The position numbers were made by a program, and so were the translations under genes. A model generated the notes under the pieces. The model did not search any database. It saw nothing but the letters and a program-made list of their open reading frames with translations, and had not been told where the DNA came from. A DNA stretch of 64,000 nt from Xestospongia bergquistia (taxonomy: Eukaryota; Porifera; Demospongiae; Haplosclerida; Petrosiidae). Positions within the stretch are counted from its first letter, which is position 1, and every line of letters begins with the position of its first letter. Shown piece by piece: positions 1 to 10,479 of the stretch. The stretch is from positions 3,105,001-3,169,000 of the forward strand of contig OZ014415.1 in assembly GCA_963965975.1 (NCBI GenBank), read 5' to 3'.

Positions 1-362
1 GTATCAAATTCTATGAATATTACATACATGTACATGTAAACATGTATGCCTCTCTGTCATTTGAATATTATTAATCTAGTGACAGTTTTAATAGCAAACA
101 GGCCATGATTATATGCATTGATCACAATATTGTACTCAACCTGAAGTATTTATGTCACTATTAACTAGTCTCTGGTCCAAGTTGTTCAAACAAGTACATC
201 ACACCTGTTTATAAGAGTTTGTTTCCTCAATAACCCAACTCAAGTTTTCAGTAATTTGCTAGGAGGTGTGGTTTAAAAACAAATCACTCCTACTTACTCT
301 AATAAATTTTAATCTAACCTAAGAGTACATTTAATACATTGTTCTTCTTTCTACATTCCCTC
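1..362 (+). repeat. Far-upstream block of the tectonin lectin unit
   Basis: Non-coding. This stretch is closely similar to 13199-13500, and parts of it recur at 14005-14200 and, reversed, at 19740-19965. It is therefore the distal 5' flank that travels with each tectonin gene copy. Shared marks are a Thr-free non-coding run around the words 'acatacatgtacatg' and 'ctgaagtat', and the 'aatcactcctacttact' segment just before the transposon. No open frame of interest. Confidence 0.75.
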
Positions 363-945
363 CAGCTTAGACATAGGGAGGCAGGGGACTTGAGCCCCCA
401 CTAATTTAAGACTGGGGAGTATAGCACCCCCTAATTTGAATGATTCAGCAATTTCAAAAAACCATTATCAAAAAATGAATAGTGTCAAAAAATGATGCTA
501 TAAACAACAACGTTACATATGAAGGATGCTTCCAGCTGTACACAACTTCATTCGTTTGTTCTTAACAGTACCTATCTCTTCATCCACATCTGAGAGATCA
601 TTTTCCGCTCAAATGACTATGCACTTACTTGTGTTCTCCAATGACTCAAAGCTGCTTAAAGAATTGTTTACTTCTGCATATACACAAGGACTATAATCTT
701 GATTAACTTTCAATAGCCAAGGAGTTTGTGAAGAGAAATGATAAAAGATGAAACTTTTGGACAATTTTAAAACTGTTTACTGATTGTTATACTGTTATTG
801 ATTCAAATTGTTCACATGTAACATATTTATTTTAATTCATTGTAATTTTTTTCGGCATGGTAGTAAAGACATCAGGTTACATTTGAGCCCCCCCCCCCCC
901 CTCCCCAAATTTGTTATGGTGTCTAAGCCACTAAATTTCCGTTCA
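360..945 (+). mobile_element. Degenerate hAT-type DNA transposon remnant
   Basis: Comparison with the same flank of the other lectin copies (19670-19750 reversed, 13510-13540) shows an insertion here: flanking sequence similar to 'tttctac...gttcag' is interrupted by about 580 bp. The insert ends carry a short inverted match (CTTAGACA near 366, its complement near 925). Translation at 571-609 reads PISSSTSERSFSA, the conserved C-terminal dimerisation motif of hAT transposases. A further fragment in another frame at 722-748 reads EFVKRNDKR, also typical of that region, followed by a stop. The two motifs being in different frames shows decay. A 14-base C run sits at 888-901. Confidence 0.65.
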
Positions 946-1466
946 AGATGGTTAGTTTCATCAAATACTTAAAATTGATGAAGTAATCATGCAATCATTG
1001 GTTCATCATGTATGTACATGTTCTGAGTGTACTATCATCATTAAAACAATATCAAGGCAAATAGTATATATAAATAATGGAATATTTGCCACAGGCTAAC
1101 AGCACTCGTATAGTCTACTTCTCCTGGCTATATGTTGCAATTATTTTTAACACTAAAGGATTGATTATACTCTCAGACAGTTTACCTACACTTTGCCTTT
1201 GTCTGTCGTCTCCGTAAAAAGGAAGGACAGTAACTCTATTCAGAGTGACAATTGTTATGATAAATGTAGACATCAAGGTCAAGCAAATACAGCAAGTTCA
1301 TGAACAAAACAGTCAACAACCTTATTCAAAGCCAATCTGCAGCCTCCTATACACTGCAATCTGTTGCTCTTATAAAAACATGCTATTGTAAATTACAGTA
1401 ATTAGTTCCTCTACTCCCAGACAGTTTGTTTGAACTTTAACAGACTATATGGCACCAAATAGTCTC
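946..1466 (+). promoter_or_regulatory. Proximal 5' flank of tectonin gene 1
   Basis: Non-coding. It is colinear with 13530-14740 (two tandem copies) and with parts of 18600-18800 and 20990-21010. The end of the block, 'atggcaccaaatagtctc', directly precedes the TATA box in every copy, which suggests a conserved core-promoter element rather than chance. Confidence 0.6.
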
Positions 1467-1474
1467 TATATAAA
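1467..1474 (+). promoter_or_regulatory. TATA box of tectonin gene 1
   Basis: TATATAAA inside the context 'agtctctatataaaggcag', repeated with the same spacing before all tectonin copies. It lies 68 bp before the chosen ATG, so initiation near 1497 would give a short 5' UTR containing the conserved 'agcttgacaata'. Confidence 0.75.
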
Positions 1475-1542
1475 GGCAGTTGTACCCCAGCTTGACAATA
1501 TTAACAACAGAGAAATCAGTTCATACAAATCTAAGAAATAAG

Positions 1543-2277
1543 ATGTTCAATATAGCAGTAGTTCTATTGCTTTTTTTTATTTCTTCAATTTCATGTCATC
1601 AATGGACTGAAATCCCTGGCAGTTTAAAAGATATTACAGGATCTCCTAATTATCTCTGGGGTGTGAACTCTGATTATGCTATATACCGATGTGCACAGCC
1701 TTGTACTGGAAGTTGGGTTAATGTTCCTGGACTGTTGAGACAAGTAGATGCTAATGACTACGAAGTTTGGGGAATAAACCATTATAATGACATATACAAA
1801 CGTTCTGTTGACGGGAGTGGTAATTGGATTAAACTTACTGGAAAGTTTTATCATGTATCTGCCTCTGGTAATGGTTATATTTGGAGTGTAAGTACTGATA
1901 GTTGTCCATATAGGTGTAATAAACCATGTAGTGGTTCGTGGTCAAAAATAGGCAACAAATGTGCATTTAAACAAATAGATGGAGGACAAAATTACGTATA
2001 TGCAGTTAATAATACTAACCATGTATTTTCTCGTCCAGTTGATGGTAGTGGATCATGGCGCTATATTCCTGGTAAAATGCAACATGTCACTGTAGGATCT
2101 CATGAAATATTTGGAGTAGATGCACAAAATGAGGTCCATCGCTGCAAGAAACCATGTATTGGTGAGTGGGAGAAGATATCATTTGATGATGGTGATATGA
2201 AGCGATGTGATGCTACAATTAATGGTATCTTTGGTGTTACTACTGGAGGAACTATATACTATCATAAACTACCATGA
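1543..2277 (+). CDS. Secreted tectonin-propeller lectin, copy 1
   Basis: Single-exon gene of 244 residues. Residues 1-18 form a signal peptide (hydrophobic VVLLLFFISSIS), so the product is secreted. The mature part is six tandem tectonin blades of about 37 residues, each opening with W-x(2)-hydrophobic-x-G and containing a WGV/YAV/FGV core. Blades 1, 3 and 5 end in a C-x(2)-PC-x-G module; blades 2 and 4 end in VDGSGS. This is the architecture of tachylectin-1 and fish-egg lectins, secreted beta-propellers that bind bacterial surface glycans and LPS; ligand here is inferred. The ATG at 1543 was chosen over the upstream TTG frame because it aligns with the starts of the two paralogues. AATAAA at 2492-2497 is a likely poly(A) signal. 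Confidence 0.88.
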   Translation: MFNIAVVLLLFFISSISCHQWTEIPGSLKDITGSPNYLWGVNSDYAIYRCAQPCTGSWVNVPGLLRQVDANDYEVWGINHYNDIYKRSVDGSGNWIKLTGKFYHVSASGNGYIWSVSTDSCPYRCNKPCSGSWSKIGNKCAFKQIDGGQNYVYAVNNTNHVFSRPVDGSGSWRYIPGKMQHVTVGSHEIFGVDAQNEVHRCKKPCIGEWEKISFDDGDMKRCDATINGIFGVTTGGTIYYHKLP

Positions 2278-2574
2278 AGTAACTTCAACAACAAAAATTA
2301 CAGTAACATACATTGTCCTACTTTCTGTGTGATAATTTTTATTTGATTCATATATATATTTGAGTATGTTTTTGTTCTAAATAATTGCTAATATAATAAT
2401 CGTGTAAATCATTTTATTGTTTTGATTATCAAATTGATAATGTCAGTCATTATTTGTTATGGTAGCAACAAAATGAGATGGCAAATAATAGAATAAAATG
2501 ATCACAAAAGGCAAATGTTGTATAAGTATTGAACAATTGTTATTCAAAAATATGTTTAATTACTTCGATATTTG
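2278..2574 (+). other. 3' flank of tectonin gene 1
   Basis: Non-coding and colinear with the 3' flanks at 15556-15850, 22540-22760 and (reversed) 19975-20150. Contains AATAAA at 2492. At about 2575 the similarity to the 22.7-kb copy jumps forward to about 23197, so roughly 440 bp present there are missing here. Confidence 0.65.
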
Positions 2575-3178
2575 ATTTTCAATACTTGAGATTAAACACT
2601 CTTGATAGACTGTTTTCATACCAGATATATATCCTGATTCCTGAACTACATGTAGCACTAAAAGAATCTATTTCTTCACTTCTTTGTTTATCCATTCATT
2701 CAATCACCATCCATCCATTCACATATTCCACCCATCTATTTGTCCATCTATCTGTTGATTCAACCATTCATTCATTCAGTCAGTCAGCCATCTATAGTCA
2801 TTCATCCATTTACCTATTTATCTAGATATTATTTATAAATTGGTGTACTTTTATAGACATCACCTTTTTATAATATTCTCTCTCTTTCTCATTAGTTTCT
2901 GGATAGAGTGTAAAATAAAAAGAGATAGATTAGATGTACAATATGTAGATGATTATCAGATTGATAGCTACATTTAGACATACATGTACAAGTGGCAAAA
3001 CAGACTAATGGACAGTATACTTAATATAGAAGTAAATGAACTCTGTATTTCATACTTAAAGGACACATTAATGAAGTTAATGATTAACATATTGAACATG
3101 ATTGATGAATTATTAAATTTGTCACACATTATATAATTGGTTGATTATAGTGGTATTGCACTGTCATAATGATACTGA
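2575..3178 (+). repeat. Duplicated block shared with 23197-24050
   Basis: Colinear with 23197-24050 in the same orientation, including a CCAT/CATT-rich low-complexity part (about 2670-2830) that also recurs inverted at 63600-63740. The apparent reading frame at 2529-2825 is a by-product of this simple repeat. The block ends inside the third exon of the neighbouring fibrinogen-like gene, truncating it. Confidence 0.65.
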
Positions 3179-3938
3179 TTTTTTCAAATTAAAATAAAAT
3201 CCATCAGGACTACTAAATTGATATCCTCTAACTTGTCCACACACTTTGTAATAGTTAAGACCAATTGTCGAGAATATAGACGAGCTACAACCACCTATAG
3301 GAGAAGTAGATTGACTACACATTCCATGATCAATATTGTTATATTGCTGTTGTGTTAGTCCAGTAGGACAGGTAGCACCAGATTCAGTCATATTAAGATA
3401 ACCCACTCTAGTCCAACCACCATTCCCATCACAGTGAGTACCCTTCATATCACAATAGACCTATAATAATAACTTGAATATTGATCCTCTTAGTAAATAT
3501 CACTTACCATCTGTTGAGTATTTCCATCAGGATATATTAGATAGACACAGCTCTTCCTTATCCCCAAATCATACCAATCCTTACAATTACGAGGTAGAAA
3601 ACACTCTGTAAAAGATGTGATACATAATTTATAAATGAGCAAGTTAGTTGTAAATATAATATGTGTGAACCTTCATTAAGAGGAGAGCAAGTGAGCGGTG
3701 ATGGAGATGGTGATGGTAAAGATGATCGAGTAATGTCCTTTTGAGTTGGTGAAGATGAAGGTGACAGTGTATAGTCCTTGACAGATGATGAAGGTAGTGT
3801 TGTTGTCTTCCTATCATCTAGAACAGATGTAGAAGAAGGCAAGGTAGATGACTCATCATTAGGATAGTTTCCAATGACAAGATTAGTAGAGTATAATAGA
3901 GTTACTACTACACACAGGAGTAGGAACACTGTGTTCAT
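3164..3938 (-). pseudogene. Truncated fibrinogen-like secreted gene, copy A
   Basis: Minus-strand paralogue of the gene at 6245-7370. Exons 3671-3938, 3508-3605 and 3164-3460 join in phase (GT-AG) to give 220 residues. Order: signal peptide (1-23), Ser/Thr/Pro-rich stalk, then the start of a fibrinogen-like domain (FLPRNCKDWYDLG, YCDMKG, GGWTRVGYLNMT). The copy runs parallel to its paralogue up to SPDG and then reads unrelated residues and a stop, because the exon is interrupted by the block shared with 24.0 kb. About 125 residues of the domain, including most Cys, are missing. Splice sites and promoter look intact, so a transcript is possible, but a stable fold is doubtful. Confidence 0.65.
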
Positions 3939-4060
3939 GATGAGGAGTAATAGTTAGTAGTTGATGTGATGTTGAACAGAATATGTGATAGTTAAGGAGG
4001 AGACATTATCTCTAAGATAGGGATACCTTATTTCCTAGTTCCTACAAATGAGTGTAGTCC

Positions 4061-4070
4061 TCTTTTTATA
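4061..4070 (-). promoter_or_regulatory. TATA box of fibrinogen-like copy A
   Basis: TATAAAAAGA on the minus strand, 123 bp before the ATG. The same box in the same context (agtctataaaaagagga) precedes the 4994-5119 stump and, as TATAAAAGAGA, the intact copy. Confidence 0.6.
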
Positions 4071-4140
4071 GACTGTAGTAGATGAGTGTCTACAGGATGT
4101 ATTCAGGTATAGAAGAAACGTAAAACATGTGTTACTATGG

Positions 4141-4993
4141 AAATATGTTCTGTTTGTTTTGGATCAGTTGCTCAATAAAGTTTTTCATATGTTTTTGGTA
4201 ACAGCACCTGTGTTTTGGTCTTTACTTCAACAAATGGCTCTAATGTTTTAGCTAAACTTTCAATAATATGGAGTATTCTTTCTCATTCTTATATAGTAAC
4301 TGGTTGGTTTTTCAACAGCACTATCACTTCCATCTGTCATATTTTTATTTTTAGGCAACACTACCAAAATCAACAAGACATCTTTTGCAATCCTTTCTAA
4401 ACTATCTTCTGCAACCTGAGAATGAACTTCTCAAGAAATTTTTATGTGTAGATTCATTCAATGAAAACATGATTAATTGCCAAAGACTTATAATAAGACA
4501 ACTTGGTAAACAGCTACAATATACCACACTTTATCATCCTCAGGCATCGTTGTTGGTCACTTTTGCTATACTTCAATTATCTGTTAATTGTTTATATAGG
4601 GTGACATTACTTCCATAGTTGTAAGCTTTGTCTGAGAATGCTGAATTTGCACAACAGAGACAGAGACAATAGGAACAGTAAGTTGAAGTTTTGAAAAAGG
4701 ACTTCTTGTATAAAGAATGGAGGGAGGTTGTGTGGATCACAAATGACTTAGACCATACAAGTTTATGAAAGATGTTAACAAAGGATTTTGGCTCTGAAAT
4801 CAGAGGAAAATAGTAAGATCATAAAAAGAAGCCATGGACCTATTTGAAAATTCATTGTACACATCTAACATTTTGTCAGAATATCATGTCTGCTATTATG
4901 AAATTTGTGAATATTTATACTCTGTATTTTATAACAGACATCATGAGACATACATCTCTCATGGCAATAGGTAATCATTATGTAAAAAATATA
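4141..4993 (+). mobile_element. Region with degenerate Ty3/gypsy integrase remnant
   Basis: Non-coding spacer between two fibrinogen-like copies. A short open stretch (4385-4618) reads a C-terminal integrase-core signature, TTLYHPQAS near 4525-4550, typical of Ty3/gypsy integrases where T-x-YHPQ precedes the catalytic-helix region. The catalytic residues, the reverse transcriptase and LTRs are not seen. The rest of the region shows nothing recognisable. Confidence 0.4.
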
Positions 4994-5119
4994 GACATCT
5001 AGAACAGATGTAGAAGAAGGCAAGGTAGATGACTTATCATCAGGACAGTTTCCATTGGCAAGATTAGTAGAGTATAATAAAGTTACTACTACACACAGGA
5101 GTAGGGACACTGTGTTCAT
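4994..5119 (-). pseudogene. Exon-1 stump of a fibrinogen-like gene, copy B
   Basis: The start ATG at 5119 and the first 41 codons (signal peptide LLLCVVVTLLYSTNLANG and the start of the Ser-rich stalk) match copies A and C. At about 4993, after SVLD, the similarity stops and unrelated sequence runs to a stop at 4865. The rest of exon 1, both introns and the whole domain are absent. The 5' flank (5120-5310) is nearly identical to that of copy A, so the copy was lost by truncation, not point decay. Confidence 0.75.
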
Positions 5120-5241
5120 GATGAGGAGTAATAGTTAGTAGTTGATGTGATGTTAAACAGAATATATGATAGTTAAGGAGGAGATATTATCTCAAAGGTA
5201 GGGATACCTTATTTCCTAGTTCCTACAAATGAGTGTAGTCC

Positions 5242-5251
5242 TCTTTTTATA
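5242..5251 (-). promoter_or_regulatory. TATA box left in front of copy B stump
   Basis: TATAAAAAGA on the minus strand, in the same context as the boxes of copies A and C. It is retained although the gene behind it is truncated. Confidence 0.55.
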
Positions 5252-6244
5252 GACTGTAGTAGATGAGTGTCTACAGGATGTATTCAGGTATGGAAGAAAC
5301 GTAAAACATGTGTTGGCATAAGAGTTAGTAACTATCATAGAATTACAGAACATGTTACTTTAGATAACAATTATCACATGTTCCAAATGTAACATATCAT
5401 TGTATTCGTATTTTCCCATGAGACAAAGGAACAGTGAGATTTTAATTGTTCAACTATAAACACCACTATGACCACTCCCCTTGAGTTGAGAAACATTATG
5501 ACATATAAGTTAGTAACTATTAAGGTAGTTAGTTAAGTTAACAATGATCATACTTTCTAAATGTAATGTCATCATTATATTTGTATATACCTAGCAGATG
5601 AGCTAACAAATACAATATTTTAGTATTTTATGATGTCCAAAATTATAATTTACTGAAAAAGGATAAGTCAGTTAAGAGATCTCCTAATAAACTAACATTT
5701 ATTCAAGAGACAAGTAACTCAAAGATTGTACTCACACACTATATATTAACTATATGAAATAGTGTGTGTATGTGTGTGTGTTAATGCAATAATGCAACTA
5801 CTACACCTTCCATCATTATTGATGTTATAATAAGCATTGTAGAATGTGTTTGTTTCACTAACAAAAACACTTTCATTTTTAATTTGTTTATAGTTTAATT
5901 TATGGAATAAATGAGTAAAACGTTTACTATTAGTTTATCTTGACTGTTGTATATATATCTTATAGTAGATCCATAGAGTGTATAGGAAAGGACTGAATTT
6001 TTTTCTTTAATTAGAGGTTCAAGTACAAAATACAATTACAACTGTTTCATACAATTCTGATAATGGCCATATAGCAGTTTATATGTATTGTTGTTAAAAT
6101 GACACAGCATTAATAATTATCATATAAAGCAGATAATTAGAAATAAATTGACTGCTCAGTATTCACTACATTCTATGATAATAATATACATCTATTGTAT
6201 ATACTTATAATTCTCTATAATATTCAATTAAATACATTGTAAGT
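5252..6244. other. Intergenic, with direct repeat 5740-6000
   Basis: No gene seen. The part 5320-5400 resembles 7555-7640, and 5740-6000 (starting with a GT microsatellite and ending 'gtataggaaaggactgaat') is about 90% identical by eye to 8445-8710. These are the 5' flanks of copies B and C, showing that the duplicated fibrinogen-like unit reaches at least 1.3 kb upstream of the gene. Confidence 0.6.
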
Positions 6245-7370
6245 TTATTGAACATATAGTTCAATGATATCTAAAGGTGTGTCTTCATTGGGAACACCTT
6301 CATCTCCACACAATCTCAGCTCTATATTGTCTAGAATCATATTATCAAGTTCTCTATAGAACCAAGGCTGTTTTGTATTCTTACAACAGGAAGCTTCTGA
6401 ACCTGGACAATCCTTTCCATCCCAGAGGATGTCAGTACCTGCTTCACAATAGTAATGGTTACCCACAAAAGATGGAAGTGGTGGGTTAATACTTGTAGCA
6501 CAGGGACAACGAACAAGATGCTTACCAGCATGATCAGCTGCGTAAGTCCAAATGTGTTGACGAGGACTTTGACCATGTGTGAGGGATATACCATCAACAT
6601 AGGGACTGCTAATGGTTTGGTCATTGAAAAAACGTAGAAATCCATCAGGGCTATTAAATTGATATCCTCTAACTTGTCCACACACTTTGTAATAGCTAAT
6701 ACCAAGAGTGGAAAATATAGTTGAACTGCAACCAGCAGAAGAGGGATTAGGCCGACCACAAAGTTTATGATCAATGTTGTTATATTGTTGTAGTGTCAGT
6801 CCAGTAGGACAGGTAGCACCAGACTCAGTCATATTAAGATAACCCACTCTAGTCCAACCACCTTTCCCATCACAATAGGTACCCTTCATATCACAATAGA
6901 CCTATAATAATAACTTGAATATTGATCTTCTTAGTAAATATCACTTACCATCTGTTGAGTCTTTCCATCAGGATATATTGGATAGACACAGCTCTTCCGT
7001 ATCCCCAAATCATACCAATCCTTACAATTCCGAGGTAGAAAACACTCTGTAAAAGATATGACACATAATTTATATATGTACAAGTTAGTTGTAAATATAA
7101 TATGTGTGAACCTTCATTAAGAGGAGAAGAAGTGAGTGGTGATGGAGATGGTGATGGTGAAGATGATCGAGTAATATCCTTTGGAGTTGGTGAGGATGAA
7201 GGTGACAACATATCGGCTTTTACAGATGGTGAAGGTAGTATTGTTGTCTTCCTATTATCTAGAACAGATGTAGAAGAAGGGAAGGTAGATGACTTATCAT
7301 CAGGACAGTTTCCATTGACAAGAGTAGTAGAGTAGAGCAGAGCTACTAGTACTAGGGACATTGTGTTCAT
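6245..7370 (-). CDS. Fibrinogen-like Cys-rich secreted protein, intact copy C
   Basis: Three exons (7112-7370, 6949-7046, 6245-6901) join in phase across GT-AG introns to give 337 residues. Residues 1-20 are a signal peptide, followed by a Ser/Thr/Pro-rich stalk to about residue 86. The domain starts FLPRNCKDWYDLG-x-YPIYPDG, then VYCDMKG and GGWTRVGYLNMT, the layout of the N-terminal part of fibrinogen-like domains. It continues with a conserved series: CGQVRGYQ, YVDGISLTHG, RQHIWTYA, CPCA, PSFVGNHYYCEAG, LWDGKDC, CC and a C-terminal acidic ELRLCGDE. This invertebrate family is known to me only as uncharacterised secreted proteins. Function is unknown; a recognition role is inferred from the fold and lectin neighbours. 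Confidence 0.82.
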
Positions 7371-7493
7371 GATGAGTAGTAGTAATAGTTAGTAGTTGAA
7401 GTGACGTTGAACGGAAGATATGATACTTGAGGAGGAGATGTTAATCTCTGAGGTAAAGGTTCTTATTTGGTATTGTCTACAAGTATTGTAGAT

Positions 7494-7504
7494 CTCTTTT
7501 TATA
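7494..7504 (-). promoter_or_regulatory. TATA box of fibrinogen-like copy C
   Basis: TATAAAAGAGA on the minus strand, 124 bp before the ATG at 7370, matching the position and context of the boxes of copies A and B. Confidence 0.6.
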
Positions 7505-9272
7505 GACTATAGTAATGCATAGACAGATACGTAAGAAATGTAAAACATGTGTTATATGTTGACATAAGAGTTAGTAAATGTCATAGATTTACAGGACACG
7601 ATACTTTAGATAACAATTATCACACATTTCTAACATAATATCATCATTGTTTTTATATTTTCCCATGAGACAAAGCCACAATATTAATAAAGTAATATTC
7701 AACTATAAACACTACTAGACCACTCCCCTTGAATTTTGAAGTGATATAACAAAGTATATTTATTATTATGACATCACTCCTTATTCTAGCTTAACACTTC
7801 TTCTTCATTTTCTTAATTATTGTTATTGTATGTTATTATAATGAGAAGAGACTGTTAATTTTATTATTTTACCACAGTCTAATAGACTAAGAACCAAATG
7901 ACAATTATATATCATTTGGTGAATATCTCAAACTTAAAGTATATTAAATTATTCTCATTATAAATCAGTGACAATAAAATATTCAGAACTGTATTCTTTA
8001 AACATCTCAAATGTTGTATTCATTCATTGTCAATGTAATCACTTTGTATATATGATTGAAGAGGAATAACTATGTTGTCTAAATAGTTAATTTAATGTTT
8101 GTTAGTTAAACAATAATATTGCCACCTCTTGTTTTGTCTACAATAAACATAGTGGATGTGACATTGAATAGAAAATATGATAGTTGAGTTTTAATAATGA
8201 TTATTGGATGTGATGTTATTTTTATGTACACAATTAAAGAATGATACCAGAGCTGTGACAAGAAGAGTATGTAGTAATATTGTGTTAGTTTACTAATAAA
8301 TTAACATACTATGGAAAAAACTAACATTTATTCAAGGATGTGTTACTCAAAGAATGCACCAACAATATATGAGTATCTTGAATTGTAGTCAGAAGAGTAT
8401 ATGAAAAATTATAAATATATGAATAAACTAACATTTATTTAAGATATGAGTTAACTATATGAAGTAGTGTGTGTGTGTGTGTGTGGGTATTAATGCAATA
8501 ATGCAACTACTACACCTTCCATCAATATTGATGTTATAATAAGCACTGTAGAATGTGTTTGTTTCAATAATGAAAACACTTTCATTTTTAATTTGTTTAT
8601 AGTTTAATTTATGGAATAAATGAGTAAAACGTTCACTATCAGTTTATCTTGACTGTTGTATATATATCTTATAGTAGGTACATAGAGTGTATAGGAAAGG
8701 TCTGAATTTTTCTTTATGATATATCAAACTTTGTATTAATTTAGTTGTTGGTATAGTGTCAGCTCATGTATATAAGTTTTGATTGTATACTTTTAATAAT
8801 ATAAATAAAATAACACTAGATATGTTTGACATCATTTTGAGTTAGATATTGAACACTAATAAATCAACAGTCATTAGTGGTAATTATGTCTGTTGAAAAA
8901 TACTAAGTAAACAGTTAACTTTTATGTGCAGTTACTAAAGTGTGTTCTCTGATTACTAGACAATACTGGTATACTATAATAAGCATTGAAATGATTCATT
9001 ACAGATGTTTGGATAATAGAGCTAAGCAATTTTAACCAACAATACTATGTTTTTTCTTTTGTCCTCAAAAAAATACTTCTGATGTACACATAAACCATGA
9101 TGTTGTGTGTTGCAATTTTTGTTGTTTAAATAACCGTGTTAAATGACTTCAATGTTAATAGACTACAAAATTTGTTTTAATATAACACAAAAAGTCATTT
9201 GTTTGAATAATTGTTATAACATAACAAACACTAGCAATAAAATATCAAATATATCAATGTAATTAGTTGTTA
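7505..9272. other. Intergenic, includes 8445-8710 direct repeat
   Basis: No gene seen. The repeat at 8445-8710 is the partner of 5740-6000 and includes a GT run at 8466-8486. The rest is AT-rich with no open frame or element I recognise. Confidence 0.55.
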
Positions 9273-9600
9273 TAATTTTACTTGCAAGGAACTTTCAAAC
9301 CTCAGAAAGTAGTTTTTCCCCTTCCTGTTATACCATATAATACCAACCCAATGTGTTACCTACAGGTACATAAGGACCACTTAAATGTGAAGTGTAGCAT
9401 GCACCAAACCACCAACCACCTTGAGCACCTGGTGCACAATTCCAGTCTTGATGATTATCATGATCTTTATCTTTTGTTGAGAACCTCATGATGTTATGAT
9501 AATTCAGAGAATCTCCAGCTGTGTTATTTTCACAGTCTCCAAGATCCACTTGTAGAGTGTTTTCTCCATCTGTTGTAAGACGATGCATTTTACTCATTTT
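9273..9600 (-). pseudogene. Decayed fibrinogen C-terminal (FReD) exon
   Basis: Minus-strand frame 9328-9597 reads LTTDGENTLQVDL, TAGDSLNYHN, MRFSTKDKD, NCA and GGWWFGACYTSHLSGPY, the signature series of a fibrinogen-related domain of the ficolin/tenascin type, including the calcium-site segment and the WW-x(2)-C step. Between VDLGD and TAGDSL the usual stretch of roughly 25 residues is missing. A stop after GWYYMV is followed, in another frame, by KGKNYFLRFESSL, the expected domain end. Internal deletion plus frameshift make it a pseudogene. Its upstream side runs straight into the minisatellite, so no earlier exon is visible. Confidence 0.7.
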
Positions 9601-9815
9601 ACTTGTGTCTATTGTATATATCTCCTATATCTGTCATGTGTATTCAGTAACTCATGTCTGTTATTTGAATTCAGTGTCCCTTGTATATATCTCTTACGTA
9701 TTCAGTAACCTCTTGTGTTTGTCATATATCTCGTGTCGTGTGAACTCAGTAGCCCTTGTGTATATCCCCATATGTCTATCTTATATATATCTTGTATCTG
9801 TCATGTATATTCAGT

Positions 9816-10123
9816 CAGTGGCGGAAGAACCTATGGGGCACCAGGGGCACATGCCCCCCCACCAAATATTACAACATGCTCATTGTGCCCCAAAACTTTT
9901 TACACTGAAGTATGCAATATGTAGAGAACAATGAAAAACACTCATTGTAATTATAATATAATTGTGGCAATTGGGTATTTACCACATTCATTGTAGATGT
10001 ATTTACATATACAATGAATTGTAAGCGAAAAGCAAAAAGACTCCTCAGCTTCTGGGGGACTGTGCCCCAGACTCCCCCCCCCCTTTGGTGCCCCCCAAAT
10101 TCAAATATGTTCCTCCACCCCTG
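9816..10123. mobile_element. hAT-type MITE, 308 bp, with 8-bp target duplication
   Basis: Starts CAGTGGCGGAAGAAC and ends with the complement of CAGGGGTGGAGGAAC, so 13 of 15 terminal bases are inverted repeats of the CAG-GG(C/T)GGA type common in hAT elements. Directly flanking on both sides is TATTCAGT (9808-9815 and 10124-10131), an 8-bp duplication as expected for hAT. One caution: the surrounding minisatellite itself contains similar words. No coding capacity. Confidence 0.75.
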
Positions 10124-10479
10124 TATTCAGTAACCCTTTGTGTCTGTTACATCTGTTGTGTGAATTCAGTAAGTGTACACCCCCCCCCCCCCCTCCCATT
10201 GTGTCTATTGTATATATCTCTTATGTCTGTCATGTGAATTCAATAACACTTATGTCTGTGAAATGAATTCTTACCCTATGTGTCTGTCATAATGTTATAT
10301 ATATTATGTATACTCAGTAGTAACCTCTTGTGTCTGCCATATATCTCTTATGTCTGTCTCATAAATTCAGTAACCCTTATGTCTGTTAAATGAATTCAGT
10401 AGCCCTTGTGTTTGCATGTGTATTAACCCTTGTGTCTGTCGGCAAACCAGAACAGAATACCTAATGATTTATGATTGTA

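Noticed and set aside
1480-1542. Longer tectonin copy 1 starting at 1480
   Set aside because: It begins with TTG and lies before the conserved start; the ATG at 1543 matches both paralogues and begins the signal peptide.
2529-2825. 98-residue frame rich in HSSI and HPFT words
   Set aside because: It is a translation of the CCAT/CATT simple repeat and is not kept in the 23-kb copy.
4865-4993. Continuation of the copy B fibrinogen-like frame
   Set aside because: Similarity to copies A and C ends sharply at 4993; the rest is unrelated sequence.
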